DNA of 64,000 nucleotides from Paenibacillus hunanensis (GTDB taxonomy: Bacteria > Bacillota > Bacilli > Paenibacillales > Paenibacillaceae), in assembly GCF_014645615.1 (NCBI RefSeq), contig NZ_BMMB01000007.1, positions 186,001 through 250,000 of the forward strand, written 5' to 3'. Of this stretch, positions 9,477-17,218 are shown in pieces. Both the position numbers and the translations under genes were made by a program. Each line of letters begins with the position of its first letter. Positions within the stretch are counted from its first letter, which is position 1. The notes under the pieces were generated by a model. The model saw only the letters and a program-made list of their open reading frames with translations, did no database searches and was not told the DNA's origin.

Positions 9477-9554
9477 AAGGAAAAACACTTGACATCCCCT
9501 GTAGATTTGGATATGATATAAAACGTTGAACATGACTGTAAAGTGTTTTTCCTT
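9477..9554. repeat. 14-bp perfect inverted repeat flanking the ylxM promoter
   Basis: AAGGAAAAACACTT (9477-9490) and AAGTGTTTTTCCTT (9541-9554) are exact reverse complements with centres 64 bp apart. The left arm overlaps the first two bases of the -35 hexamer. The right arm lies between the predicted transcription start and the ylxM ribosome site. This geometry suggests a paired operator, but no regulator is known from the sequence. Confidence 0.8.
9489..9517 (+). promoter_or_regulatory. sigma-A promoter of ylxM-ffh
   Basis: Consensus TTGACA (9489-9494), a 17-base spacer, and TATGAT (9512-9517), which has one mismatch. Transcription should start near 9524, leaving about 50 bases of leader before ylxM. 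It directly follows the PAQR terminator, so it is the likely main promoter of the SRP operon. Confidence 0.85.
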
Positions 9555-9573
9555 GACGGAGGGAGTGCCCCGT

Positions 9574-9939
9574 ATGAGTCAGGAGAATCGACTCGAGAAA
9601 ACGACTCGAATCAATTTATTGTTTGATTTTTACGAACCGTTGCTGACAGATAAACAGCAAATGTTCCTTAAATATTATTTCCACGATGACTACTCACTGG
9701 GTGAGATTGCTGCTGAATTTAGTATTAGTCGCCAGGCGGTGTATGAGCACATTAAGCGTGCCGAACAGGTGCTGGAGATGTACGAGGAGAAGCTTGGACT
9801 GATGGACAAGCATTATCGTCGCTCGCGTGAGCTGGATAAGCTCAAGCAGCAGCTGCAAGAGAGTGATCTGAACGATAAGCAGGCAGGCGCTGTAATGAAT
9901 GTCATTGAGCAGCTTGAAGCGATCGACCGAATGGACTGA
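9574..9939 (+). CDS. ylxM: YlxM family helix-turn-helix protein of the SRP operon
   Basis: A 121-residue protein of the YlxM/UPF0122 family, normally encoded just before ffh. A helix-turn-helix region covers roughly residues 35-65, with E-I-A-A-E-F-S-I-S-R-Q-A-V-Y-E-H-I-K-R. The C-terminal part is a charged coiled region. In streptococci YlxM has been reported to affect SRP function. Whether it binds DNA is unsettled. The ATG at 9574 follows CGGAGGGAG (9557-9565). The frame is open further upstream to 9526, but that would start within the leader. A paired inverted repeat around its own promoter makes autoregulation worth considering. Confidence 0.88.
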   Translation: MSQENRLEKTTRINLLFDFYEPLLTDKQQMFLKYYFHDDYSLGEIAAEFSISRQAVYEHIKRAEQVLEMYEEKLGLMDKHYRRSRELDKLKQQLQESDLNDKQAGAVMNVIEQLEAIDRMD

Positions 9940-10116
9940 GACATTACGATGTGAAGCTCCATTTCAAAATAGAACTGTAACACCAAATAAGGTATACTAT
10001 ACAGATACCGTCCTTTTAGATGAAGAAGCGGTATGATGAATAAATATAGAATGAAATGATGCATCTGAAGCATTCAGGCATACAGGATCAAAGCAGGAAG
10101 CGAGGTGAAGACAGCG

Positions 10117-11511
10117 ATGGCATTTGAAGGATTAACAACACGACTGCAGAACGTATTCAGCAAGCTACGCGGTAAAGGCAAAGTATCCGAAGAGGATGTA
10201 GGCGAAGCGATGCGCGAGGTACGACTTGCGTTGCTGGAAGCAGACGTTAACTTCAAGGTCGTTAAGGAATTCATCAGCAAGGTGAAGGAAAAAGCGATCG
10301 GTCAAGAAGTGATGGAGAGCTTCACACCTGGTATGGTCATTATCGACATCGTTAATAAAGAACTGACTGAGCTAATGGGTGGTACACAGGCGAAGCTCGC
10401 CAAAGCGACGAAGCCGCCTACCGTGATCATGATGGTCGGTCTGCAAGGTGCAGGTAAAACAACCACCTCTGGTAAGCTGGCGCGAATGCTGCAAAAGCAA
10501 AACCATCGTCCATTGCTTGTAGCAGGCGATATTTATCGTCCGGCTGCGATCAAGCAGCTGCAAGTTCTGGGTGAGCAGATTAAAGTTCCTGTCTTCTCTA
10601 TGGGAGATCAGACAAGCCCGGTTGAAATTGCTCGTCAGGCGATGGCAGAAGCAAAGGCCAACAACAATGACTATGTCATTATTGATACCGCTGGACGCCT
10701 TCATATCGATGAAGAGCTGATGGACGAGCTTCGCCAGATTCACGAGCTGACGAATCCGGATGAAGTATTGCTCGTTGTCGATGCGATGACAGGTCAAGAT
10801 GCTGTTAACGTCGCAGAGAACTTCAATAATCAGCTTGCACTGACCGGTGTTGTACTGACGAAGTTGGATGGCGATACCCGCGGTGGTGCGGCGCTGTCCG
10901 TCAAAGCAGTAACCGGCTGCCCAATCAAGTTTGCGACGTTGGGCGAGAAGCTTGATGCGCTGGAAGTGTTCCATCCGGAACGTATGGCTTCCCGTATCCT
11001 CGGTATGGGTGACATGCTGTCCCTGATCGAGAAGGCGCAATTGAACATTGATGAATCAAAGGCAAAAGAGATGGAGCGCAAAATGCGCAACGCTGAATTT
11101 ACCTTTGAGGATTTCCTGGAGCAGATGGAGCAGGTCAAAAAGCTTGGTCCACTGGATCAAATTATGGACATGCTACCCGGCATGGGCAAAATGAAACAAA
11201 CACAAAACTTGCAGGTGGATGACAAGCAGGTAGGCCGCATTGAAGCGATCGTGCACTCGATGACGGTTCAAGAAAAGCAGCAGCCTGAAGTGATCAACCA
11301 CAGTCGCCGTAAACGTATTGCTGCCGGAAGCGGAACCTCGGTTGCTGAGGTCAATCGTCTGATCAAGCAATTTGATGAGATGCGCCGTATGATGAAGCAA
11401 TTTTCGGATATGATGGACCCGAAAGCGATGAAGGGCGGCAAAGGCAAGATGATGAAGCAGATGCAAAAGATGACCAAGGGTGGCGGCGGCTTCAAGTTCC
11501 CGTTCCGTTGA
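10117..11511 (+). CDS. ffh: signal recognition particle protein Ffh
   Basis: A 464-residue SRP54 homologue that binds signal sequences and the small SRP RNA and delivers ribosomes to FtsY. The NG domain has G-L-Q-G-A-G-K-T-T at about residue 107, D-T-A-G-R at about 190, and T-K-L-D-G-D-T-R-G-G at about 248. The M domain from about residue 300 contains M-L-P-G-M-G-K and a Met-rich tail ending in G-G-F-K-F-P-F-R. An in-frame GTG at 10105 overlaps the GAGGTG ribosome site (10102-10107), so ATG 10117, nine bases further on, is chosen. It belongs to the ylxM transcript. Confidence 0.97.
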   Translation: MAFEGLTTRLQNVFSKLRGKGKVSEEDVGEAMREVRLALLEADVNFKVVKEFISKVKEKAIGQEVMESFTPGMVIIDIVNKELTELMGGTQAKLAKATKPPTVIMMVGLQGAGKTTTSGKLARMLQKQNHRPLLVAGDIYRPAAIKQLQVLGEQIKVPVFSMGDQTSPVEIARQAMAEAKANNNDYVIIDTAGRLHIDEELMDELRQIHELTNPDEVLLVVDAMTGQDAVNVAENFNNQLALTGVVLTKLDGDTRGGAALSVKAVTGCPIKFATLGEKLDALEVFHPERMASRILGMGDMLSLIEKAQLNIDESKAKEMERKMRNAEFTFEDFLEQMEQVKKLGPLDQIMDMLPGMGKMKQTQNLQVDDKQVGRIEAIVHSMTVQEKQQPEVINHSRRKRIAAGSGTSVAEVNRLIKQFDEMRRMMKQFSDMMDPKAMKGGKGKMMKQMQKMTKGGGGFKFPFR

Positions 11512-11604
11512 GTTCCGAATTGCAGCTGTGAAGGCAATGAATCCTGCGTCTTCTTTATGAAGCGTTTGATATGATAATGAATTAGTTTAAGGAGGTGAAT
11601 TCTC

Positions 11605-11877
11605 TTGGCAGTACGCATTCGTCTGAAACGTATGGGTGCCCACAAAGCGCCTTTCTACCGTATCGTTGTTTCCGATTCCCGTTCTCCTCGTGATGGACGT
11701 TTTATCGAAGAAATCGGTACTTACAACCCAGTTGCAGAACCATCTGTAACTAAAATTGATGAAGAAAAAGCTCTGAAATGGCTTCAAGATGGAGCGCAAG
11801 CTTCTGATACTGTTCGCAACTTGCTTAGCAAAGCGGGCGTTATGAAAAAATTCCATGAGCTGAAACAGCAAAAATAA
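11605..11877 (+). CDS. rpsP: 30S ribosomal protein S16
   Basis: A 90-residue basic ribosomal protein that starts A-V-R-I-R-L-K-R-M-G and has the F-Y-R-I-V-V-S-D-S-R-S-P-R-D-G-R core of bS16. It starts with TTG at 11605, eight bases after a strong AAGGAGGTG. It sits 93 bases after ffh, as in B. subtilis. An extended -10-like TGATATGAT at 11567-11575 may add transcription. A terminator follows at 11936. Confidence 0.97.
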   Translation: MAVRIRLKRMGAHKAPFYRIVVSDSRSPRDGRFIEEIGTYNPVAEPSVTKIDEEKALKWLQDGAQASDTVRNLLSKAGVMKKFHELKQQK

Positions 11878-11935
11878 TTGCTGACAAGCTTGGCCCTGTA
11901 AGGCGTTCGCTGGTTAACGCTGAATTGGCTGGTCG

Positions 11936-11968
11936 AAACGCGGTTTTGTATATACAGAACTGCGTTTT
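11936..11968 (+). terminator. terminator between rpsP and khpA
   Basis: AAACGCGGTTTTGTA (11936-11950) pairs with TACAGAACTGCGTTT (11953-11967) using two G-U pairs, running into TTTTT. The innermost pairs must open to form the loop. It would reduce read-through from the very abundant rpsP message. Confidence 0.65.
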
Positions 11969-12073
11969 TGCGAGCAAATCGGCGACAGCGACGCATCAGG
12001 CTGTCACATTGCAGCCTGCTTGACACAACTGATTTTGCTTCGCAAAATATTGCCTATTCCGGAGGATGAAACG

Positions 12074-12304
12074 ATGGAACAATTAGTAATCGTTATTGCT
12101 AAAGCTCTGGTGGATCATCCGGAAGATGTGTCGGTAAATGTGGTGGAAAAGGAGAACCTGATCGTATACGAACTGAGCGTCCATCCGGACGATGCCGGCA
12201 AAGTGATCGGCAAGCAGGGACGTATCGCTAAGGCACTCCGCACAGTAGTGACCTCCGCAGCCGTCAAAACACATAAACGGGTTACGGTTGATATCATGTC
12301 TTAA
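12074..12304 (+). CDS. khpA: KH-domain RNA-binding protein KhpA
   Basis: A 76-residue single KH-domain protein (YlqC in B. subtilis) with the G-x-x-G RNA-binding loop in V-I-G-K-Q-G-R-I-A-K at about residues 41-50. In several Firmicutes it pairs with KhpB/Jag and influences cell elongation and small-RNA biology. Start ATG 12074 follows GGAGGATG at 12061-12068. Upstream in-frame codons lie before this ribosome site and are excluded. In B. subtilis ylqD and rimM follow directly. Here a very strong terminator comes next and ylqD is absent. Confidence 0.93.
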   Translation: MEQLVIVIAKALVDHPEDVSVNVVEKENLIVYELSVHPDDAGKVIGKQGRIAKALRTVVTSAAVKTHKRVTVDIMS

Positions 12305-12357
12305 AAATGTACGAAAAAGGGCTAGGGTTACTCCTAGCCTTTTTTCGTACATTTTTT
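12304..12357. terminator. very strong bidirectional terminator after khpA
   Basis: A stem of more than 20 bp: AAAATGTACGAAAAAGG plus GCTAGG (12304-12326) pairs with CCTAGCC plus TTTTTTCGTACATTTT (12333-12356). The T tract continues beyond. Its A-rich left arm means it could act on both strands. It separates rpsP-khpA from rimM-trmD. Confidence 0.9.
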
Positions 12358-12423
12358 GTAGTCACATGATGATAGAGTACCGTTATACTAATGATAGATT
12401 ACAAGGATACAAAGGAGAGCTAC

Positions 12424-12945
12424 ATGTCAAAACAATGGCTGAATGTTGGTAAAATCGTCAATACACACGGTATTCGCGGTGAATTAAGAATATATCCGAA
12501 CACTGATTTTCCAGAGGTACGCTTTGCGCCTGGTAACAAGCTGATGATGCTAAATGAAGAAACAGGTACTTCACAGGAAGTCGAAATCCAGACCTCACGC
12601 CTGCAAAAAAATATGTATGTCGTGCGCTTTAAAGGCTTTGGCAACATTAATGAAGTCGAGAAATACAAGGGCTGGGAGCTGCGTGTATCCAAAGACGAAG
12701 CGGTCGAGCTGGAAGAGGACGAGTACTATTTCCATGAGATTATCGGCTGCGAAGTCATTACGGATGAAGGCAAGTCGCTTGGTGTGATCAAGGAAATTCT
12801 GACACCCGGTGCGAATGATGTATGGGTTGTGAAGCCTGCCCAAGGTAAGGATATTTTAATTCCGTACATTCATGATGTGGTACAGGAGATCAATATCGAT
12901 GACAAGAAGATCATCGTTCAGATTATGGAAGGTCTACTGGAATGA
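12424..12945 (+). CDS. rimM: ribosome maturation factor RimM
   Basis: A 173-residue 30S assembly factor. The N-terminal domain begins L-N-V-G-K-I-V-N-T-H-G-I-R-G-E-L-R-I, the RimM signature. The C-terminal PRC-barrel-like part contains Y-Y-F-H-E-I-I-G-C and ends I-L-I-P-Y-I-H-D-V-V near the C-terminus. ATG 12424 has AAAGGAGAG just before it. A TATACT at 12384-12389 may be a -10 element, but no good -35 is seen. The stop overlaps the trmD start, indicating translational coupling. Confidence 0.95.
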   Translation: MSKQWLNVGKIVNTHGIRGELRIYPNTDFPEVRFAPGNKLMMLNEETGTSQEVEIQTSRLQKNMYVVRFKGFGNINEVEKYKGWELRVSKDEAVELEEDEYYFHEIIGCEVITDEGKSLGVIKEILTPGANDVWVVKPAQGKDILIPYIHDVVQEINIDDKKIIVQIMEGLLE

Positions 12946-13691
12946 TGAAGATCGATGTATTGACCCTTTTTCCGGAAATGTTTACGGGTGTATTCGGCTC
13001 CAGTATTCTCGGTAAAGCGGCAGCAAAAGGCATTGTGGAGCTGAATGCGGTCAATTTTCGCAACTATTCGACCAGCAAGCATGGAACCGTAGATGATACG
13101 CCTTATGGCGGCGGTGGGGGAATGGTATTGAAGCCAGACCCAATCTTTGCAGCTGTAGAGGATCTTGTACCCGATCAGGCTGCAAAGCCACGTATTATTT
13201 TAATGTGTCCACAGGGCGAGACGTTTACACAGAAGAAGGCAGAGGAGCTGTCACAGGAACAGCATCTTATTTTCATCTGTGGTCATTATGAGGGCTATGA
13301 TGAGCGTATTCGCGAGCATCTGGTGACAGACGAGTTATCGATTGGAGATTATGTGCTCACCGGTGGAGAGCTACCTGCGATGACGATAGTGGATAGTGTG
13401 GTGCGTCTTCTGCCGGGTGTGCTAGGTAACGAAATGAGTGCGGTGACCGATTCGTTCAGTACAGGCTTGCTGGAATATCCGCATTATACGCGTCCAGCTG
13501 AATTTCGTGGACTGAAGGTGCCAGATGTATTGCTGTCCGGTCATCATGGCAACGTGGAGAAATGGCGCCGTGAGCAGTCGCTACTGCGTACTCTACAGCG
13601 TCGCCCGGATCTGCTGGAACACGCTGATCTGTCGGAAGCAGAGCGTCGCTGGCTTGTACTACAGGATAAACGCTCAGAGGCATCGGAATAA
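12945..13691 (+). CDS. trmD: tRNA (guanine37-N1)-methyltransferase
   Basis: A 248-residue SPOUT methyltransferase that adds m1G37 to tRNAs, preventing +1 frameshifting. It begins M-K-I-D-V-L-T-L-F-P-E-M-F. It has the S-x-H-G-T-V-D-D-T-P-Y-G-G-G-G-G-M-V motif, and the knot region E-R-I-R-E...S-I-G-D-Y-V-L-T-G-G-E-L-P-A. Two adjacent ATGs exist (12942 and 12945). The second gives the usual N-terminus and overlaps the rimM stop by one base. In most relatives rplS follows directly, but here two other genes intervene. Confidence 0.96.
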   Translation: MKIDVLTLFPEMFTGVFGSSILGKAAAKGIVELNAVNFRNYSTSKHGTVDDTPYGGGGGMVLKPDPIFAAVEDLVPDQAAKPRIILMCPQGETFTQKKAEELSQEQHLIFICGHYEGYDERIREHLVTDELSIGDYVLTGGELPAMTIVDSVVRLLPGVLGNEMSAVTDSFSTGLLEYPHYTRPAEFRGLKVPDVLLSGHHGNVEKWRREQSLLRTLQRRPDLLEHADLSEAERRWLVLQDKRSEASE

Positions 13692-13736
13692 CGAACTTTA
13701 GGTAAAGATGTGACGGGTAACGAGGCAGGTGTAGTG

Positions 13737-14165
13737 ATGAACATGCTGCAAAAGATTGACTTTTCATGGCGAATGGAAAGTTGTAGTGATCCGTTATTTA
13801 GCTACGATGAATACGGATTAAAGGTATCGTTTATGATATTTTTGGGACAGGAGATTCGCTATGCGGATATCGGTAAATGGCTGTCTGTGTATAATCTTCA
13901 GAATGAACAGCAAATTCCTGATGAGCACTATAATCATCTGGGTTATCGTATCGCAGAGTTCAGCTTTTCGAGTTTTGATTCCTTGTATTGCACCGATAGA
14001 GAATCTGGGCTAGCTTCCTATACGAATGCTGCTGGTGATCCGCCCTGTGTTTATCGGGAAGTGGATGAAGATGATTATATACTCGGTTATGTTTTTGCAG
14101 GCCATGATTTATTTTTGTCGATAAAAGCTCAAGCATACGATATCGATATCCGTTCTGTATCATAA
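13737..14165 (+). CDS. uncharacterised 142-residue protein between trmD and rplS
   Basis: I do not recognise this family. The product begins M-N-M-L-Q-K-I-D-F-S-W-R-M and is acidic and aromatic-rich, with no signal peptide or membrane segment. A pattern of alternating hydrophobic strands and a D-E-D-D turn near residue 115 suggests a small beta-rich cytoplasmic fold. The ATG at 13737 follows an AGGCAGGTG. Further upstream a GTG at 13710 is in frame but has no ribosome site. It is 45 bases after trmD and its base composition is more AT-rich than trmD. Possible roles include a lineage-specific accessory or immunity-like protein; this is a guess. Confidence 0.7.
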   Translation: MNMLQKIDFSWRMESCSDPLFSYDEYGLKVSFMIFLGQEIRYADIGKWLSVYNLQNEQQIPDEHYNHLGYRIAEFSFSSFDSLYCTDRESGLASYTNAAGDPPCVYREVDEDDYILGYVFAGHDLFLSIKAQAYDIDIRSVS

Positions 14166-14261
14166 ATAAAATGCATATCTACCATGCTTTTTTTGCAGCA
14201 GTTTATGCTGAAATGAACGCCGCGACCCTACTTGCAGGGTAATAAGATAGGAGTCTGGAAC

Positions 14262-14639
14262 ATGTCGAATTCGAATGAAGTAACCGGTCAGCCCACAGGT
14301 TGGGTACAGCAGCTTGGCAGTGATCTGCGTAGCCAGGGCTATGCGTCTATATTGAATCAGCCTTTTGACGATCAGGACGCAGATAAGATTATCGGACAGC
14401 TACTACCGGAGTTTAAATATTTGCTATATATTCATGCCGATGAACGTAGAAAGTACTTTATTGCTGATTATGCAGGTCGCAACACGGTCATTAAGCTGCT
14501 GGAGCAGATGGAGAACACCAAAAAAAGTGCTCGCCTGAATGTGCAGGAGTCCGATCGGGTCGGTTATAATCGCTATAGCGACGAGATTCAACGGTTGAAT
14601 GATCTCAAAAAAATGCTGATACAGGAGCGTTTTGGCTGA
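14262..14639 (+). CDS. uncharacterised 125-residue protein before rplS
   Basis: No family recognised. The protein starts M-S-N-S-N-E-V-T-G-Q-P-T-G-W-V and has a soluble mixed alpha/beta character. A central F-K-Y-L-L-Y-I-H-A-D-E-R-R-K-Y-F strand pair is followed by two charged helices ending in L-K-K-M-L-I-Q-E-R-F-G. There is no signal peptide. The ATG at 14262 follows ATAGGAGTC. An in-frame codon at 14232 lacks a ribosome site. It lies about 100 bases after the previous orphan gene and before the rplS leader, inside what is normally a compact ribosomal cluster. Confidence 0.72.
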   Translation: MSNSNEVTGQPTGWVQQLGSDLRSQGYASILNQPFDDQDADKIIGQLLPEFKYLLYIHADERRKYFIADYAGRNTVIKLLEQMENTKKSARLNVQESDRVGYNRYSDEIQRLNDLKKMLIQERFG

Positions 14640-14675
14640 GTGTAAAATAAAGCTGAATATCGTTCAAAAAAAGTA

Positions 14676-14705
14676 TTGTCATCCACCCTGTAAATATGTT
14701 AAAAT
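14676..14705 (+). promoter_or_regulatory. promoter before rplS
   Basis: TTGTCA (14676-14681), an 18-base spacer and TAAAAT (14700-14705). It gives rplS its own start, about 95 bases of leader upstream of the coding region. Confidence 0.5.
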
Positions 14706-14711
14706 TCAAAT

Positions 14712-14800
14712 GTTGTGTGAATACGATGGTCCTCTGCGATCAATGATGAGAAGACAATAGGTCTTCCTGAGACGCAAGAACATCTGTGCGGAAGGAGGGA
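14712..14800 (+). ncRNA. possible L19 autoregulatory leader
   Basis: The rplS leader contains a small hairpin GAAGAC...GTCTTC near 14750-14768 and a CGCA...TGCG pair near 14773-14792. A ribosomal protein leader for L19 is known in low-GC Gram-positives (Rfam L19 leader). The position fits, but I cannot confirm the consensus by eye. Comparing it with that Rfam covariance model would settle it. Confidence 0.35.
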
Positions 14801-14807
14801 GTCATAG

Positions 14808-15152
14808 ATGAATATCATTCAGGCGATTACTCAAGATCAACTGCGTAAAGATGTTCCAAATTTCCGTGCCGGTGACACTTTGAAAGTGCACGTTAAGGTT
14901 ATTGAGGGAACTCGTGAGCGCGTTCAGTTGTTCGAAGGTGTTGTAATCAAACGTCAAGGTGGAGGCATTAGTGAGACTTTTACAGTTCGTAAAATCTCTT
15001 ACGGTGTAGGTGTGGAAAGAACTTTCCCAGTACACTCCCCTAAGATTGATAAACTCGAAGTGGCTCGCCGTGGTAAAGTGCGTCGTGCGAAGCTGTACTA
15101 TCTTCGTGAACTTCGCGGTAAAGCAGCGAGAATTAAAGAATTGCGCCGTTAA
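14808..15152 (+). CDS. rplS: 50S ribosomal protein L19
   Basis: A 114-residue basic ribosomal protein at the subunit interface. It starts M-N-I-I-Q-A-I-T-Q-D-Q-L-R-K-D and has the bL19 core F-E-G-V-V-I-K-R-Q-G-G-G-I-S-E-T-F-T-V-R. The end is L-R-G-K-A-A-R-I-K-E-L-R-R. The ATG follows GGAAGGAGGGAG. A terminator follows immediately, and a promoter and leader precede it, so it can be expressed apart from trmD. Confidence 0.97.
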   Translation: MNIIQAITQDQLRKDVPNFRAGDTLKVHVKVIEGTRERVQLFEGVVIKRQGGGISETFTVRKISYGVGVERTFPVHSPKIDKLEVARRGKVRRAKLYYLRELRGKAARIKELRR

Positions 15153-15171
15153 TCCTTTGGGAGCTGCGGTT

Positions 15172-15207
15172 GAGAAGGGCTTGTCATACAAGCCCTTTTC
15201 TTTATTT
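15172..15207 (+). terminator. terminator after rplS
   Basis: GAGAAGGGCTTG (15172-15183) pairs with CAAGCCCTTTTC (15189-15200), loop TCATA, followed by TTTATTTT. Confidence 0.85.
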
Positions 15208-15618
15208 TCAAAACCTTTTAATTGCATAGGAAAATGGTTATTCCGCCGTACAGTTATACAGACACGGCATTTTTCCAGAGAAACCAACCTGGCAGTCATT
15301 AGCTTTGGAGCTGAATGAATAAGCAGCTTCCTGTACTGCATAATGTAATGGAGCATTGGTTTATTTCTGTGGCAAAATGACGCTACAACTGAAGACGGAT
15401 TTTTTTGTACCCTCTTTATGTACACATTGTCATGCTATAATGGGAGCGGTGCTTGACAAGGTTAATCCTTCAAAATTTGGTTTTTCCAAAATTGTGTGTA
15501 AAATAGATTAAGGAATCGTATAGGTACTTGGGTACATTGACACTGGATTGTTTCCGGATGAATCATACCACCGGTACATATACAAAGCGCCAATTCAACC
15601 AGGAAAGAAGGCATTGCG
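15208..15618. other. intergenic region before lepB
   Basis: No gene is supported in these 411 bases. TATAAT at 15436-15441 and TTGGTT(16 bases)TAAAAT at 15477-15504 are possible promoter elements for lepB, both with weak -35 boxes. Short reading frames here are shadows. Confidence 0.4.
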
Positions 15619-16287
15619 ATGGAGCAAGATAAACAAAATCAGAATCGGGCAGACGCAGCTGAGGCTACAGCCGTACAGGAGCCTGTAGTAAGCGAAACGC
15701 CTGAATCAGAGCAAAACCCTCCTAAAAAGAAAAAAAGTGAAGCAAAAGAGTGGATCAAAGCGATTGTCGTCGCTCTTGTGCTTGTGATCATCATTCGTGG
15801 CTTCTTGTTTGAGCCATTTATCGTGGATGGTCCTTCCATGCAGCCAAACTTCTATACCGGTGAGCGTGTTATCGTAAACAAAATTTTGTACGATATTCGT
15901 GATCCACACCCGGGCGAGGTAGTCGTGCTGAAAGTCCCTTCACAAAATCGTGACTTCATCAAACGTATTATTGCGGTTGGTGGCGATACGGTAAAGGTAG
16001 ATGGCGATACCGTAACGGTAAATGGTAAGGCGATTAGTGAGCCTTACATTCAAGCCGCTATCGATCATGCACATGCACAGGGTAGTAATTACAATATTAA
16101 CAATTTCCCAACGGAACAGATTCCAGATGGTAAAGTTCCACAGGGCTATGTATTCGTAATGGGAGATAATCGTTCCAACAGTCAGGATAGCCGTATGATC
16201 GGTTATGTACCGCTTGGCGATATTATTGGACGGGCCGATGTGATCTTCTGGCCATTGAACAAAGCAGAGTGGATCAATCATTATTGA
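15619..16287 (+). CDS. lepB: type I signal peptidase
   Basis: A 222-residue membrane serine protease that removes signal peptides from exported proteins. A polar N-terminal tail of about 45 residues, ending in a Lys-rich patch, precedes one membrane segment (about 47-63). The Ser-Lys dyad is visible: Ser73 in G-P-S-M-Q-P and Lys115 in R-D-F-I-K-R-I-I-A-V-G-G-D. The box G-D-N-R-S-N-S-Q-D-S-R is near the C-terminus. The N-terminal cytoplasmic tail is longer than in B. subtilis SipS. It lies between rplS and rbgA and has AAAGAAGG before the ATG. Confidence 0.95.
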   Translation: MEQDKQNQNRADAAEATAVQEPVVSETPESEQNPPKKKKSEAKEWIKAIVVALVLVIIIRGFLFEPFIVDGPSMQPNFYTGERVIVNKILYDIRDPHPGEVVVLKVPSQNRDFIKRIIAVGGDTVKVDGDTVTVNGKAISEPYIQAAIDHAHAQGSNYNINNFPTEQIPDGKVPQGYVFVMGDNRSNSQDSRMIGYVPLGDIIGRADVIFWPLNKAEWINHY

Positions 16288-16330
16288 TAGACTCTAGCCA
16301 TTATTATTTAGGAAGTAAGGGGGAAAACCT

Positions 16331-17191
16331 ATGACCATTCAATGGTTTCCCGGGCATATGACCAGAGCAAGACGCCAGATCGAGGCAAAGCTCAAGCTGA
16401 TCGATATGGTAGTCGAGTTGCTGGATGCGCGCTTGCCGTTATCAAGCCGTAATCCGATGATTGATGAGATTTTGCAAAATAAACCGCGATTGATCATTTT
16501 GAATAAAGCTGATCTGGCTGATCCGGTAATTACGGATGCCTGGGTACAATATTTTAAAGACCAAGGACATGAGGTGCTCACACTGGACGCAGCCAGCGGA
16601 CAGGGGACACGCGAAATTCCAGAGCGTGCTAAGGTGCTGTTAAAGGAGCAACGCGATAAGCGTGCTGCGAAGGGGATGAACCAGCGTGCAATCCGTGCAC
16701 TGATCGTTGGTATTCCGAACGTTGGTAAATCGACACTGACGAACCGTCTTGCAGGTAAAAGCATCGCTGCAACAGGTGATCGTCCCGGTGTAACAAAGGG
16801 ACAGCAGTGGATCAAGGTCGGTACAGAGATGGAACTGCTGGATACACCAGGTATTTTGTGGCCTAAATTTGAGGATCAAGGCGTTGGTTATCGTCTGGCG
16901 GTAACCGGTGCGATTCGCGAGGAGATTCTGAATGTTGAGGATGTAGCGTACTTTGGTACGAAGTACATTTGCGAGCATTATTGGGATCGACTGGCAGAGC
17001 GCTTTGAACTGGATGAGCCGCCACAGGATATGGATAATCCGAACGATGTCGTGGAGATCATGGAAGCGATTGGTCGCAAACGTGGTTGTCTGATGAGCGG
17101 AGGCCGTGTTGATCTGGAGAAGGCTTCCAAGGTGATCCTGCGTGAGCTTCGTGCAGGCAAGCTGGGTCGAATCTCTATGGAAAGACCCTGA
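16331..17191 (+). CDS. rbgA: ribosome biogenesis GTPase RbgA (YlqF)
   Basis: A 286-residue circularly permuted GTPase needed for late 50S assembly. The order of motifs is permuted: N-K-A-D-L (G4) near residue 58 precedes G-I-P-N-V-G-K-S-T (G1) near 127 and D-T-P-G (G3) near 176. The N-terminus I-Q-W-F-P-G-H-M-T-R-A-R is typical. The C-terminal domain from about 200 ends in the helical RNA-binding part. The ATG follows AAGGGGGAAAA. rnhB follows 27 bases later and forms a pair with it as in B. subtilis. Confidence 0.96.
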   Translation: MTIQWFPGHMTRARRQIEAKLKLIDMVVELLDARLPLSSRNPMIDEILQNKPRLIILNKADLADPVITDAWVQYFKDQGHEVLTLDAASGQGTREIPERAKVLLKEQRDKRAAKGMNQRAIRALIVGIPNVGKSTLTNRLAGKSIAATGDRPGVTKGQQWIKVGTEMELLDTPGILWPKFEDQGVGYRLAVTGAIREEILNVEDVAYFGTKYICEHYWDRLAERFELDEPPQDMDNPNDVVEIMEAIGRKRGCLMSGGRVDLEKASKVILRELRAGKLGRISMERP

Positions 17192-17218
17192 ATCGATTAG
17201 AGGATGGGAGGAGATACG

